From: Tsuneonella rigui
Lineage (GTDB): Bacteria > Pseudomonadota > Alphaproteobacteria > Sphingomonadales > Sphingomonadaceae
DNA: 64,000 nt
Reading direction: 5' to 3'
Assembly (NCBI RefSeq): GCF_003958625.1
Contig: NZ_RSEL01000005.1
Span: forward strand, 372,001 to 436,000
Below, piece after piece: positions 55,242 to 64,000 of this stretch. Position 1 is the stretch's first letter. Each line of letters opens with the position of its first letter. Below the pieces are notes generated by a model. It was given only the letters and a program-made list of their open reading frames with translations, was not told the DNA's origin and searched no databases. A program made the translations under genes and the position numbers.

Positions 55242-55420
55242 CGCTTTTTGGCGATCTCGATGCCGTTCTTCTTGGCGAAGTCCTTGGTCGATTCCTCGCT
55301 TCGGTTGATCGCCTTGGCGATTTCCCTGAGGCCCTTGCCCTTACCCGCGAGCATGCGCAGCGTGCCCGCCTCGTCGGCCTTCCACGGCTGCTTGTGGCGT
55401 TCGAAGTTCTCCTTGCCCAT
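55238..55420 (-). CDS. 60-residue helix-turn-helix-like protein coupled to topA
   Basis: Its ATG shares a base with the topA stop (TGATG, 55418-55422), so ribosomes finishing topA can begin it. The sequence has W in KQPWKADEA, then TLRMLAGKGKGLREIAKAIN and RSEESTKDFAKKNGI, a pattern like SANT/GcrA-type three-helix DNA-binding domains (tryptophan, Gly before the second helix, Arg-Ser at the turn). It is very basic overall. A DNA-binding role next to topoisomerase I is an attractive but unproven inference. Confidence 0.65.
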   Translation of the reverse strand: MGKENFERHKQPWKADEAGTLRMLAGKGKGLREIAKAINRSEESTKDFAKKNGIEIAKKR

Positions 55421-57954
55421 CAGCTTGCCTTCGCCTTCTTCTTCGGCGCCGCTTTCTTCTTGGCCGGCGCCTTGCGGCCCTTCTTCTTCGCCGGGCCCTT
55501 GGCGGCGCGGGCATCGATCAGCTCGATCGCCTGCGCTTCGGTCATGTCCTCGGGCTTCATGTCGCGGGGTAGTGTCGCGTTGGTGGTGCCGTCGCTGACG
55601 TAGGGGCCAAAGCGGCCGGCCATCACCTTCATCTCGCCCCCACTGGTCGGGTGCGCGCCGAAGGTCTGGATCGGTTCTGCCTTCGCGCGGCCCGCCCCGC
55701 GGTTGGCGCCCTGCGCCAGGATATCGACCGCGCGGTTCATGCCGACCTCGAACACCTCGCGGGTGCTAGTCAGCTTGCCGTACTTGCCATCGTGACGGAG
55801 GTACGGGCCGTACTTGCCGATCGCTGCCTCGATCTCCAAGCCCGTCTCCGGATGCGCGCCGACGATGCGCGGCAGGCTCAGGAGCTTGAGCGCCCACTCG
55901 AAGTCGAAATCGTCGAGGTCCTTGGGAATCGAGGCGCGCTTCGCCTCCTTGCCCTCGCCGAGCTGCACATACGGGCCGAAGCGGCCGGTCTTGCGCTCGA
56001 CCGGCAGGCCCGTGTCGGGGTCATTACCGAGCACGGCGTTTTCGCCGCCCTCGCCGCCGCTGCCGCCGGGCGAGGCAAACTGGCGGGTATACTTGCACTC
56101 GGGGTAATTCGAGCAGGCGATGAACGCGCCGAACTTGCCGCCGCGCAGCGCCAGCCGGCCGCCTTCGCGTCCTTCGGTCACGCACACCTGGCATTCGCGC
56201 GGATCATGCCCGTCGGCGCGCGGCGGGAACAGGTAGTCGCCGAGGTATTCGTCGAGCGCCTCGGTTACTTCGGACGGCTTGCGCTCCATCACCTCGTCGG
56301 TCTTGGGCTTGAAGTCGCGCCAGAATGCTTCGAGCAGCGTCTTCCAGTCCTCGCGCCCGTCGGAGACGGTGTCGAGCTCCTCCTCCATTCCGGCGGTGAA
56401 ATCGTAGCCGACATAGCGGTCGAAGAACCGTTCGAGGAATGCGGTCAGCAGCCGCCCGCTTTCCTCGGCGAAGAAGCGGTTCTTCTCCATCCGCACGTAT
56501 TCGCGGTCGCGCAGCGTCTGGATGGTCGAGGCGTAAGTGGACGGCCGGCCGATGCCGAGCTCCTCCAGCCGCTTGACCAGGCTCGCTTCGGAGAACCGCG
56601 GCGGCGGCTGGGTGAAGTGCTGGTTGGCGTCGACGCCGGTTTTCGCCGGACTGTCGCCCTTGCGCATCAACGGGAGCAGGCCCTCGTCGTCATCCTCGCC
56701 CTTCTGGTCGAAGCTTTCCTCGTACACCGCGAGGAAGCCGGGGAACTTCACCACCTGGCCGGTGGCGCGAAGCTCGTGCCGGCCGGTCGCATCGCGCAGG
56801 GTGACCGTCGTACGCTCGAGGCTGGCGGCCGCCATCTGGCTCGCCATCGCGCGCTTGAAGATGAGATCGTAGAGCTTCGCCTCGTCGCCCACCCCGGCGC
56901 GGTCGCGGGTGAAGTCGGTCGGCCGGATCGCCTCGTGCGCTTCCTGCGCGTTCTTGGCCTTGGTCTGGTAGATGCGCGGCTTTTCCGGGAGGTAGTGGCC
57001 GGAAAAGCGGTCGCTGATCGCCTTGCGCGCCGCGCTGATCGCGCTGCCATCCATCTGCACGCCGTCGGTGCGCATGTAGGTGATCGCGCCCTGCTCGTAG
57101 AGCGTCTGCGCCAGCCGCATCGTATGGCTCGCCGAGTAGCCGAGTTTGCGCGCCGCCTCCTGCTGCAGGGTCGAGGTGGTGAACGGCGGCGCGGGGTTGC
57201 GCTTGAGCGGCTTGGTCTCAACCTCCTCGACCGTGAAGCGACCCTCCTCGACCGCCTGCTTCGCGGCGAGCGCGGTGCCCTCCTCGCCGATGCTCAGCCG
57301 GTCGAGCTTCTTGCCGTCGTAGGTGACGAGCCGCGCGTCGAATGCGGTGCCGTCGTGCTGCAGGTGCGCGATCACGCTCCAGTATTCCTGCGCGACGAAG
57401 GCTTCGATCTCGCGCTCACGCTCGACGATCAGCCGCAGCGCCACCGACTGCACCCGGCCCGCGCTCTTGGCCCCTGGGAGGCGCCGCCACAGCACGGGCG
57501 AGAGGGTGAAGCCGTAGAGGTAATCGAGCGCGCGGCGGGCGAGGTAAGCGTCGATCAGGTCCTGGTCGAGCTCGCGCGGGCGCTGCATCGCCTCGGTCAC
57601 GGTCGCCTTGGTGATGGCGTTGAAGGTAACCCGCTCGACCTCCTTGGGCAGAGCCTTCTTCTTCGCGAGCAGGTCGCGCACGTGCCAACTGATCGCCTCG
57701 CCCTCGCGGTCGGGGTCGGTTGCCAGGATCAGGCGATCGGCCTTCTTGGCGAGGTCGGCAATGTCCTTCACCCGGCCCTGCTTGTCGCGGTAAACCTCCC
57801 AATCCATCGCGAACCCTTCGTCCGGCCGCACGCTGCCATCCTTGGGCGGCAGGTCGCGGACGTGGCCGTAGGAGGCCAGAACCTTGTAGTCCTTGCCGAG
57901 GTATTTCTCGATGGTCTTCGCCTTGGCCGGCGATTCAACGATGACGAGTTGCAT
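55420..57954 (-). CDS. topA: DNA topoisomerase I
   Basis: Relaxes negative supercoils by nicking one strand. 844 residues. Toprim domain from VIVESPAKAKTIEKYLGKDY with DPDREGEAISWH, active-site Tyr in GAITYMRTDG, then a zinc-finger repeat (CQVCVTEGREG, CSNYPECKYT) and three Gly-rich repeats of the type GRFGPYVQLGEG. The last 25 residues are a Lys/Ala/Pro tail (KKGRKAPAKKKAAPKKKAK), common in high-GC and alphaproteobacterial TopA, likely for non-specific DNA binding. dprA-plsY lie upstream on the same strand beyond two small membrane genes. Confidence 0.97.
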   Translation of the reverse strand: MQLVIVESPAKAKTIEKYLGKDYKVLASYGHVRDLPPKDGSVRPDEGFAMDWEVYRDKQGRVKDIADLAKKADRLILATDPDREGEAISWHVRDLLAKKKALPKEVERVTFNAITKATVTEAMQRPRELDQDLIDAYLARRALDYLYGFTLSPVLWRRLPGAKSAGRVQSVALRLIVEREREIEAFVAQEYWSVIAHLQHDGTAFDARLVTYDGKKLDRLSIGEEGTALAAKQAVEEGRFTVEEVETKPLKRNPAPPFTTSTLQQEAARKLGYSASHTMRLAQTLYEQGAITYMRTDGVQMDGSAISAARKAISDRFSGHYLPEKPRIYQTKAKNAQEAHEAIRPTDFTRDRAGVGDEAKLYDLIFKRAMASQMAAASLERTTVTLRDATGRHELRATGQVVKFPGFLAVYEESFDQKGEDDDEGLLPLMRKGDSPAKTGVDANQHFTQPPPRFSEASLVKRLEELGIGRPSTYASTIQTLRDREYVRMEKNRFFAEESGRLLTAFLERFFDRYVGYDFTAGMEEELDTVSDGREDWKTLLEAFWRDFKPKTDEVMERKPSEVTEALDEYLGDYLFPPRADGHDPRECQVCVTEGREGGRLALRGGKFGAFIACSNYPECKYTRQFASPGGSGGEGGENAVLGNDPDTGLPVERKTGRFGPYVQLGEGKEAKRASIPKDLDDFDFEWALKLLSLPRIVGAHPETGLEIEAAIGKYGPYLRHDGKYGKLTSTREVFEVGMNRAVDILAQGANRGAGRAKAEPIQTFGAHPTSGGEMKVMAGRFGPYVSDGTTNATLPRDMKPEDMTEAQAIELIDARAAKGPAKKKGRKAPAKKKAAPKKKAKAS

Positions 57955-58027
57955 GTGAGTGAAGCGGTGTCCCTACGCGTATACGTACGCACGAGGGTGG
58001 TGCGGTCAAAGACGGTTCGTCAAGCGG

Positions 58028-58669
58028 TCAGGCAAACACGGCGTCGAGCTGCGCGCTGGGTTGTTTCTTGAGGGTGTACACCGCCAGGCCGATCGCGGTG
58101 GTGAGCAGCCCCGCCACGGATATCGTCAAATTGGTCCCGACGCTGGCGGGCAGGCCAATCGAGCCATTGGCCTCGGTCCAGACGGCCAGTGCGACGACCG
58201 CGCCCAGCGCGAGGACGGTCGGAATCAGGAGCGCGACAAGGATCTGCCAGAACGAACCCCTCGTGAGTTCAAAGCTCGAACGCAGCGACTCCATGACGCC
58301 CACGCCCTCCACGCAGAGGAAGCCGTATGCGGCGGACCAGCGGACCCACAAGAAGACCCCCGGGATGATCAGCGCAAGCACGCCGAGCCCGATGCCGAGA
58401 GTGCTTACGATGCCCAGTCCGAAATAGGCCCAGAACCCCGCGAGGTTGCCGCGGCCCAATTCGCCCTTTTCGACCATCGTGGTCACAAGCATGTAGCCCA
58501 GGGCCAGCCCCACGGCGGTCGACGCGAGTGAGCCTCCCCGCTCCCAGCCGGGCAAGTCGGAGATGGTCGACGCGGTCGTGCTGCCGATGACGTACAGCGC
58601 CGCCACCAACCAGGTGCGGCCAATCAGGCGATTGCCTTCGCTGAGGATTTCGTTCGTACTAATTTCCAT
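58028..58669 (-). CDS. Integral membrane protein of unknown function (YciC-like)
   Basis: 213 residues with five or six hydrophobic segments. The N-terminus MEISTNEILSEGNRLIGRTW and the middle GVFLWVRWSAAYGFLCVEGV, ESLRSSFELTRGSFWQILV are typical of the YciC/glycerophosphodiesterase-membrane-domain-like family, in which a conserved region Ser-x-x-x-Thr-Arg-Gly follows a helix. No enzymatic motif. Upstream of topA on the same strand, 73 bases away. Confidence 0.7.
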   Translation of the reverse strand: MEISTNEILSEGNRLIGRTWLVAALYVIGSTTASTISDLPGWERGGSLASTAVGLALGYMLVTTMVEKGELGRGNLAGFWAYFGLGIVSTLGIGLGVLALIIPGVFLWVRWSAAYGFLCVEGVGVMESLRSSFELTRGSFWQILVALLIPTVLALGAVVALAVWTEANGSIGLPASVGTNLTISVAGLLTTAIGLAVYTLKKQPSAQLDAVFA

Positions 58670-58699
58670 GGACGCTCCCCCAATGTCTCGAATGCTTGG

Positions 58700-59074
58700 C
58701 TAGGCGCCGTTGCTCGCCGAAGATGCCCGCAGGCGCACCCATGCGACAAGGAACAGCGCGCCCAGCAACAGGTCGATCGCGCCAAACGTGGCAGTCAATT
58801 CATCGGCTTGTCCGCGCGCCCAGAACGCGATTGCGGGAACGCCGAAGCACAGCTTCTCGAACAGCGTCACGGGCATCAGCGGTGCGAATCGCAGCGGGTC
58901 GCGGGCGATGACGAGGAACACGCCTTGAAACACCAGCGCCGTTCCCACGAAGCCCAGATGCGTGAGGTGCCACGGGTCCGGCACCGGCTGAAAATAGGCG
59001 AGCGCTAGCACGACGATCCCGTAGATCGCCGCCCAGCGATAGACCCGCGCGGCGAAGCGGACTTCAGGCGGCAA
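58700..59074 (-). CDS. Small four-helix membrane protein
   Basis: 124 residues, four predicted hydrophobic segments (around AAIYGIVVLALAYF, LGFVGTALVFQGVFLVIA, LCFGVPAIAFWARG and AIDLLLGALFLVAWVRL). Conserved-looking polar positions in PDPWHLTHLG and RDPLRFAPLMPVT. Function unknown. The start overlaps the dprA 3' end by 11 bases. Confidence 0.7.
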   Translation of the reverse strand: MPPEVRFAARVYRWAAIYGIVVLALAYFQPVPDPWHLTHLGFVGTALVFQGVFLVIARDPLRFAPLMPVTLFEKLCFGVPAIAFWARGQADELTATFGAIDLLLGALFLVAWVRLRASSASNGA

Positions 59075-60155
59075 GGCTCACCCTCCCGCCCGCGTGCCGC
59101 ACGACCCGGCCCGCGATCTCCAATTCGAGCAGAGCGAGTTGGACCGATGCGGCGGGCTCGCCCGATTGACGGATCAGCTCATCGACCGCGACCGGCGCCG
59201 TGGTGAGCAGGCTGGTGACATCGGCCGGTTCGGCTTCGGACAGTTCGTCGTCCGCAAACACGTAGGCCGGCGCGGCCTCGCGAAAAGTCGAGCGCGGGTT
59301 GCCGTCGAAGCCACTCAGGAGTTCGATCACGTCCTCAGGCGATTGCACCAGTACGGCGCCATCGCGGATGAGCTGGTTGCAACCGGTGGCTCGGCCATCG
59401 AGCGGGTTGCCGGGGATCGCCATCACCTCGCGACCCGCCTCGGCAGCGAGGCGCGCGGTGATCAGGGAGCCCGACTTGGGCGCGGCTTCCACCACGACCG
59501 TGCCGCTCGCGAGCCCGGCGATGATGCGGTTGCGGCTGGGGAAGTGGCGACCGCGCGGTTCGGTGCCGGGGACCTGCTCAGCGAGCAGTAGTCCGCGCAT
59601 CGCAACCTCTTCCTGCAAGTCCTTGTGCTCGGGCGGATAGACCACGTCGATCCCGCTCGCGATCACGCCGATGGTCGCGGGCATCGCCCCGCGGTGCGCC
59701 GCACCGTCAATGCCGCGTGCCAAACCCGAAGCGATCGCAAAGCCCGCCTCGGCCAGCGCGGCGCCGAAGTCGCGCGCCAGCTTGACCGCCGCCGCTGAAG
59801 CATTGCGCGCACCGACGATCGCGACGCACGGCTTGGCAGCGAGCGATATGTCGCCGCGCCAGGTGAGCACCGGCGGCGCGCTGTCGAGCTCCGCCAATAG
59901 CCGAGGGAAATCGGGCTGATCGTGGAACAGGTATTTCGCACGGGCACGCCGGACCTGCGAGATTTCTTCGGCGATGGTCTCCGGTGCAGCCGCGCGGTAA
60001 GCCGCCCCTCCCCGCTGAGCGAGATCGGGCAGTGCTTCAACCGCCGCCTCCGCTGAGCCGAACCGGCGCAGAAGCTGGCGGAAGCTGACCGGCCCGACAT
60101 TGGGCGAGCGTAGCAAGCGGATGCGCGCGAAAGCTTCTTCCTGCGAAAGGCTCAC
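59064..60155 (-). CDS. dprA: DNA-processing protein DprA (RecA loader)
   Basis: Protects incoming single-stranded DNA and loads RecA in natural transformation; widespread even in non-competent bacteria. 363 residues. SAM-like N-terminus, then the Rossmann-like core with VAIVGARNASAAAV, GLARGIDGAAHRGA, ASGIDVVYPPEH, FPSRNRIIAGLASGTVVVEA, and the C-terminal winged-helix VDELIRQSGEPAASVQLALLELE. No key part is missing. Start overlaps the plsY stop (ATGA, 60152-60155). Confidence 0.95.
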   Translation of the reverse strand: MSLSQEEAFARIRLLRSPNVGPVSFRQLLRRFGSAEAAVEALPDLAQRGGAAYRAAAPETIAEEISQVRRARAKYLFHDQPDFPRLLAELDSAPPVLTWRGDISLAAKPCVAIVGARNASAAAVKLARDFGAALAEAGFAIASGLARGIDGAAHRGAMPATIGVIASGIDVVYPPEHKDLQEEVAMRGLLLAEQVPGTEPRGRHFPSRNRIIAGLASGTVVVEAAPKSGSLITARLAAEAGREVMAIPGNPLDGRATGCNQLIRDGAVLVQSPEDVIELLSGFDGNPRSTFREAAPAYVFADDELSEAEPADVTSLLTTAPVAVDELIRQSGEPAASVQLALLELEIAGRVVRHAGGRVSLAA

Positions 60156-60733
60156 TTGGAGGCGCCCACCCGCGGTTCCTTGCCGCGCATCAGCCGGCCG
60201 ATATTGCTCCGGTGCATCCAGATGATGAACACCGCGATCACCGCCAGTGCCCAGATGTATTCGCCGTACCCGAGCAAGGCTGAAGCGACAGCCGCACCCA
60301 CTACCGCCGCCATGCCAGCCACCGAACTAATCCGGCCGAGCGCCAACACGAGCAGCCACACAACAGCGTATGCCACGCCGATCGGCCACGCGAGGCCGAA
60401 GCTCACACCGGCGTTCGTCGCAACCCCTTTGCCGCCCTTGAACCCGAGCCAGACCGGGCAGCAATGGCCGACCACGGCCGCAACACCCGCCGCGCCTTCG
60501 GCACCAGGCCACAGAAATTTCGCCAGTAATACAGCCCCCAGCCCTTTCAGCAGGTCTAGGATCAGAGTTGCGGCGGCGACCGACTTGTTGCCGGTGCGCA
60601 GCACGTTAGTAGCCCCGGTCGCGCCGCTCCCGATGTCGCGCACATCGCCGAGCCCGGCGGCGCGGGTCAACAATAGGCCAAAGGGGATCGAACCGAGGAG
60701 GTAACCGGCCACTACCGCGAACAACCAATCCAT
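60152..60733 (-). CDS. plsY: Acyl-phosphate:glycerol-3-phosphate acyltransferase
   Basis: First acylation step of phospholipid synthesis, using acyl phosphate. 193 residues from the ATG at 60731-60733; an upstream open frame is not PlsY-like. Five membrane segments. The three signatures are GSIPFGLLL, DIGSGATGATNVLRTGNK and the Gly-rich VGHCCPVWLGFKGGKGVATNAG, with the later HRSNIGRLMRGKEPRVG. Divergent from murI, about 110 bases apart. Confidence 0.95.
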   Translation of the reverse strand: MDWLFAVVAGYLLGSIPFGLLLTRAAGLGDVRDIGSGATGATNVLRTGNKSVAAATLILDLLKGLGAVLLAKFLWPGAEGAAGVAAVVGHCCPVWLGFKGGKGVATNAGVSFGLAWPIGVAYAVVWLLVLALGRISSVAGMAAVVGAAVASALLGYGEYIWALAVIAVFIIWMHRSNIGRLMRGKEPRVGASK

Positions 60734-60843
60734 TTGTGTCACGGTATTTCGCTCGCTCCGAACTTGTCCAAGGCGGCCGTTTTCTTCTAGCGACACGATA
60801 ATTGCAAGGACGGGTCTGGCGGCCCGCACTAGGAGCCTCGTGA

Positions 60844-61641
60844 GTGATTGATCCGGCCTCCCCCGTGCTCCTGTTCGATTCCGGGGTGGGTGGCCTCTCC
60901 GTGCTGGCGGAATTGCGCAAGCTGCTGCCGGACATGCCGGTGATCTACGCGGCCGACAGCGCCGGCCTGCCCTACGGCACTAAGACCGAGGCGGAGATCG
61001 CGGCTCGCGTATCCGGGCTGCTTGGTGTGCTCAGCGAACGCTACCGCCCGCGTCTCGCGACGATCGCCTGCAACACTGCGAGCACCATCGCGCTCGGCAT
61101 GGTGCGTGAGGTATTGCGAATACCGATCGTCGGCACCGTGCCCGCGATCAAGCCGGCGGCCGAAATGACCAAGACCGGCGTCATCGGCCTCCTCGGAACC
61201 GCGGCGACGATCCGCCAGCGATATGTCGATAACCTGGAAAGCGAGTTTGCCGCCGGCAAACGCCTGATCCGCTTCCCGGCGCCGGGCTTGGTCGAAGCAG
61301 CCGAGGCCAAGCTGCGCGGCGACCCCGTCGACTACAATGAAATCGGACATGCGGTTGCCGGATTGCGCGGCCAGCCAGGTGGCGAGGATATCGACACGGT
61401 CGTTCTCGCGTGCACTCACTTCCCACTGCTCAACGATGAGCTTCAGGAGGTGCTCGGACCCGACGTGAAGCTGATCGACGGGGCCGCGGGGATTGCCCGG
61501 CGCATCGCCACGCTCGTTGAAGGTCAGCCGATGGCTCGGCAGGCACCCGACCTCGCAGTCTTTACGAGCGAACCTGACAGCCGACCTTCGTTCGCGAAGG
61601 TTCTATCGCACTACGGGCTGGAGCGCGTTGAGCGCCTGTAA
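60844..61641 (+). CDS. murI: Glutamate racemase
   Basis: Supplies D-glutamate for peptidoglycan. 265 residues beginning at GTG, which has AGGAG 8 bases upstream. Active-site Cys pair: [13 protein letters not shown] and [28 protein letters not shown] and the LPYGTKT loop are the other family signatures. Nothing unusual. hemA follows 106 bases later on the same strand. Confidence 0.96.
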   Translation: MIDPASPVLLFDSGVGGLSVLAELRKLLPDMPVIYAADSAGLPYGTKTEAEIAARVSGLLGVLSERYRPRLATIACNTASTIALGMVREVLRIPIVGTVPAIKPAAEMTKTGVIGLLGTAATIRQRYVDNLESEFAAGKRLIRFPAPGLVEAAEAKLRGDPVDYNEIGHAVAGLRGQPGGEDIDTVVLACTHFPLLNDELQEVLGPDVKLIDGAAGIARRIATLVEGQPMARQAPDLAVFTSEPDSRPSFAKVLSHYGLERVERL

Positions 61642-61747
61642 TCGCGAACGATTCGCAAAGATCGCGGTGGCAAATCCGCCTCCGAAGGCGTATCGCGCGC
61701 CTCGAGCCGCAGGACGGGACCAGCGGACACGCGACGGGCATGGGCCA

Positions 61748-62968
61748 GTGAACTACGATCACATTTTCGACCAGGCGATCGACCGGCTTCATGGGGAGGG
61801 GCGCTATCGCGTCTTCATCGACATCCTGCGCAACAAGGGCGCTTTCCCCAACGCACGTTGCTTCGCCGGCCACAACGGCCCGCAGCCGATCACCGTGTGG
61901 TGCTCGAACGACTATCTCGCGATGGGCCAGCACCCCAAGGTGATCGCGGCGATGGAAGAGGCGCTGCATGACGTGGGCGCCGGATCGGGCGGCACCCGCA
62001 ACATCGGCGGCAATTCGCACTACCACATCGAGCTTGAAGCGGAACTCGCCCAGTTGCACGGCAAGGAAGCCGCTCTGCTGTTCACCAGCGGCTATGTGTC
62101 CAACGACGCGACGCTCTCCACGCTGGCCAAGCTGCTGCCGGGCTGCGTGATCTTCTCCGACGAACTCAACCACGCCAGCATGATCGCCGGCATCCGCAAC
62201 GCCGGGTGCGAGAAGCGCGTGTTCCGGCACAACGACGTCGCGCATCTCGAAGAGCTGCTGGCGGCGGAAGACCCGGACACCCCCAAGCTGATCGCGTTCG
62301 AGAGCGTCTATTCGATGGACGGCGACATCGCTCCCATCCATGCCATCTGCGACCTGGCCGAGAAGTACAACGCGCTCACCTACATCGACGAGGTCCACGC
62401 CGTTGGCATGTACGGCGCGCACGGCGGCGGCATCTCGGAACGCGACGAAGCCGCGCACCGGATCGACATCATCGAAGGCACGCTGGGCAAGGCGTTCGGC
62501 GTGATGGGCGGCTACATCGCCGCGGACCGCAAGATCGTCGACTGCATCCGCAGCTACGCGCCGGGCTTCATCTTCACCACCTCGCTCTCGCCGGTGCTGG
62601 TCGCGGGCGTGCTTGCGGCGGTGCGCCACCTCAAGCAGTCGAGCGAGGAGCGCGACGGCCAGCAGGCGGCGGCCGCGCAGCTCAAGACGATGTTCCGCGA
62701 TGCCGGCCTGCCGGTGATGAACTCGGTCACCCACATCGTCCCGCTGATGGTCGGCGACCCGGTGCGCGCCAAAAAGATCAGCGACATCCTGCTCACCGAG
62801 TACGGTGTGTACGTGCAGCCGATCAATTATCCGACCGTGCCGCGCGGCACCGAGCGGCTGCGTTTCACGCCCGGCCCCGCGCACGACGAGTCGATGATGC
62901 GTGCGCTGACGCACGCCCTGGTGGAAATCTGGGACCGGCTCGACTTGCAGCTTGCCCAGGCAGCGTAG
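61748..62968 (+). CDS. hemA: 5-aminolevulinate synthase (C4 pathway)
   Basis: Condenses succinyl-CoA with glycine to form 5-aminolevulinate, the haem precursor, using PLP; its presence identifies the alphaproteobacterial route. 406 residues from the GTG at 61748, chosen because the protein then begins [20 protein letters not shown] like other ALAS enzymes. Signatures: [48 protein letters not shown] and the PLP Lys in [15 protein letters not shown]. Succinyl-CoA from the methylmalonyl pathway elsewhere in the window could in principle feed it. Confidence 0.96.
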   Translation: MNYDHIFDQAIDRLHGEGRYRVFIDILRNKGAFPNARCFAGHNGPQPITVWCSNDYLAMGQHPKVIAAMEEALHDVGAGSGGTRNIGGNSHYHIELEAELAQLHGKEAALLFTSGYVSNDATLSTLAKLLPGCVIFSDELNHASMIAGIRNAGCEKRVFRHNDVAHLEELLAAEDPDTPKLIAFESVYSMDGDIAPIHAICDLAEKYNALTYIDEVHAVGMYGAHGGGISERDEAAHRIDIIEGTLGKAFGVMGGYIAADRKIVDCIRSYAPGFIFTTSLSPVLVAGVLAAVRHLKQSSEERDGQQAAAAQLKTMFRDAGLPVMNSVTHIVPLMVGDPVRAKKISDILLTEYGVYVQPINYPTVPRGTERLRFTPGPAHDESMMRALTHALVEIWDRLDLQLAQAA

Positions 62969-62975
62969 GTCCTTC

Positions 62976-63002
62976 CGCGCGCAGCGAGGGGACGCGCGTT
63001 TT
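62976..63002 (+). terminator. Weak hairpin with T-run after hemA
   Basis: CGCGCG at 62976-62981 and 62993-62998 can pair around an 11-base loop, followed by TTTT directly before the next ATG. It may be a weak terminator or a leader hairpin for the next gene; the GAGGGGA ribosome-site candidate lies in its loop. Confidence 0.35.
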
Positions 63003-64000
63003 ATGAAATCGCTGTTCGAGCACCGTTCCGGCCGCATCATCGCGCTGGGGCGGTTGATCCTGGCCTCCGTGTTCCTGATCGCGCTGTGGGCGGACCCGGG
63101 CCAGCCAACCCGCGGGAGCGCTTGGGGCTACGTTCCGATCGCGACGTATCTGCTGTTCTCGATCATCCTCATGGTCATCGCGATGAAGAGCTGGTGGTGG
63201 GATCACCGCCTCGCGTGGCCCGTGCTGGGCCTGGATATCCTCGCGTTTCTCGCCGCGGTGTTCGTCACCGAGAGCGTGAACAGCGATTTCACCAGCCCAT
63301 TCCTCGCCTTTTTCAGCTTCGTCATGCTGACCGCCACCATTCGCTGGGATTGGCGCGTCACGGCGGCTGCCGGCCTACTCGTGACCATGTTGTACTTGCT
63401 GGTCGGGTTCGGCATCTCACTCGCAGCCGCCGACTTCGACGTTTTCCGGCTTGGACGCCGGTTCGCTTACATGCTGCTGCTGCTGCTGATCCTGGTGTGG
63501 TTCGGCCTTCAGCGGCGCGAGCAACATATCGAGCGGTTCAGCGATGCGCCTGACCCTTCTGCGGGTCTGCTTCCGCCGCTGGAGGGCGCTCTGGCGTTCG
63601 CGATCGAGCAATGCGGGGCGAGTGCCGGTGCGCTCGCCTGGAGCGACAGCGAGGAGCCGGGCATCGAGCTCAGAACGATGGCGATCCGTTCACCGGGAGG
63701 ATCGCTCGATCCTTCGGTCCTGAATTCCGACCGCGCATTGGGCGATAAGGTGCGGCTGTTTTCCGCTGACCGGTGCCGCAGCCTGCGCGCAAGCAGCCGC
63801 GGGCGGCCGATCGCGAGCGGCCAGGAGTTGAAAGAGCCGCTCGCCGATCGGCTCGGCATCGGCGAGGCTCTCGCGCTGCCCTTCACGGGCGGCGCGGGGC
63901 GCGGGGAGATCATCATCTCGGGCATCGCGGGCATGTGCGCCGATCACGTCATGATCGGCCAACTCGTCGCACGCGAAGTGCAAGCCGCGTTCGACCGGCA
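63003..64000 (+). CDS. Membrane sensor, probable histidine kinase, N-terminal part (runs off right edge)
   Basis: 332 codons remain open to the window end. The first 180 residues hold six hydrophobic segments (e.g. IIALGRLILASVFLIALW, ATYLLFSIILMVIAM, VLGLDILAFLAAVFV, LVTMLYLLVGFGISLA and MLLLLLILVWFGL). A cytosolic region follows (QRREQHIERFSDAPDP, then CGASAGALAWSDSE) that looks like a GAF domain, with RRSLRASSRG-like and GEALALPFTGG stretches. This layout is familiar from sensor kinases with a multi-TM MASE-type sensor and GAF domain, but the catalytic part is outside the window. Confidence 0.65.
   Translation, partial: MKSLFEHRSGRIIALGRLILASVFLIALWADPGQPTRGSAWGYVPIATYLLFSIILMVIAMKSWWWDHRLAWPVLGLDILAFLAAVFVTESVNSDFTSPFLAFFSFVMLTATIRWDWRVTAAAGLLVTMLYLLVGFGISLAAADFDVFRLGRRFAYMLLLLLILVWFGLQRREQHIERFSDAPDPSAGLLPPLEGALAFAIEQCGASAGALAWSDSEEPGIELRTMAIRSPGGSLDPSVLNSDRALGDKVRLFSADRCRSLRASSRGRPIASGQELKEPLADRLGIGEALALPFTGGAGRGEIIISGIAGMCADHVMIGQLVAREVQAAFDR

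Noticed and set aside
55651-58071. A plus-strand open frame of about 800 codons opposite topA
   Set aside because: Composition is rich in Arg/Ala/Leu/Glu with no family features; topA on the other strand is unambiguous.

Overview
The window is GC-rich chromosomal DNA packed with genes that fit an alphaproteobacterium, most likely of the order Sphingomonadales. The support is a DivL-type cell-cycle pseudo-kinase coupled to tsaE-amgK-murU-addBA-trxA, a 5-aminolevulinate synthase (C4 haem pathway), a complete propionyl-CoA to succinyl-CoA block, Flp pilins, and many GTG/TTG starts within 4-base gene overlaps. The genus cannot be told from sequence alone. I see no prophage, insertion sequence, CRISPR array or rRNA. 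No gene-free stretch exceeds about 250 bases.

Layout. 1-3.5 kb: 5' end of secA, two small exported proteins, argJ and an inositol-monophosphatase family gene. 3.5-16.2 kb: a minus-strand run read as ahcY, divL, tsaE, amgK, murU, addB, addA, trxA, joining the methylation cycle, cell-cycle signalling, tRNA t6A modification, cell-wall sugar salvage and double-strand-break repair. 16.3-21.4 kb: a secreted protein, a peroxiredoxin, a PAP2-type membrane enzyme, a phospholipase D family gene coupled to folE, tRNA-Arg(ACG) and mutT. 21.4-30.2 kb: two Flp pilins, an M48 lipoprotein protease, accA, xerD, a large unknown periplasmic protein with a tiny membrane partner, then aroK-aroB-cyclase on the plus strand.

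30.3-43.1 kb is the propionate region, all on the minus strand: pccB, a small unknown gene, mce, an enoyl-CoA hydratase, a GST, scpA, a five-gene cassette of small membrane proteins around an exported esterase, bioB, a small membrane gene, pccA, csaA and DUF488. PccA/PccB, Mce and ScpA carry propionyl-CoA to succinyl-CoA, and BioB makes the biotin PccA needs. The region is studded with palindromic repeats. One sits in frame inside pccA, and pccB is split by what looks like a one-base insertion.

43.2-64 kb: an NAD-dependent epimerase/reductase, glutathione reductase, a lipoprotein, an RhlE-type helicase, a soluble PAS-PAS hybrid kinase, pgi, then lepB-rnc-era and an AraC-type regulator on the plus strand. 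Next come topA with a coupled 60-residue helix-turn-helix-like protein, two membrane proteins, plsY-dprA, murI, hemA, and the 5' part of a membrane sensor running off the edge.

The observations most worth following are the split pccB, the palindromic element inside pccA, the Tyr-for-His DivL, the paralogous membrane-protein pair around an exported esterase, and a 20-bp palindrome upstream of ahcY.
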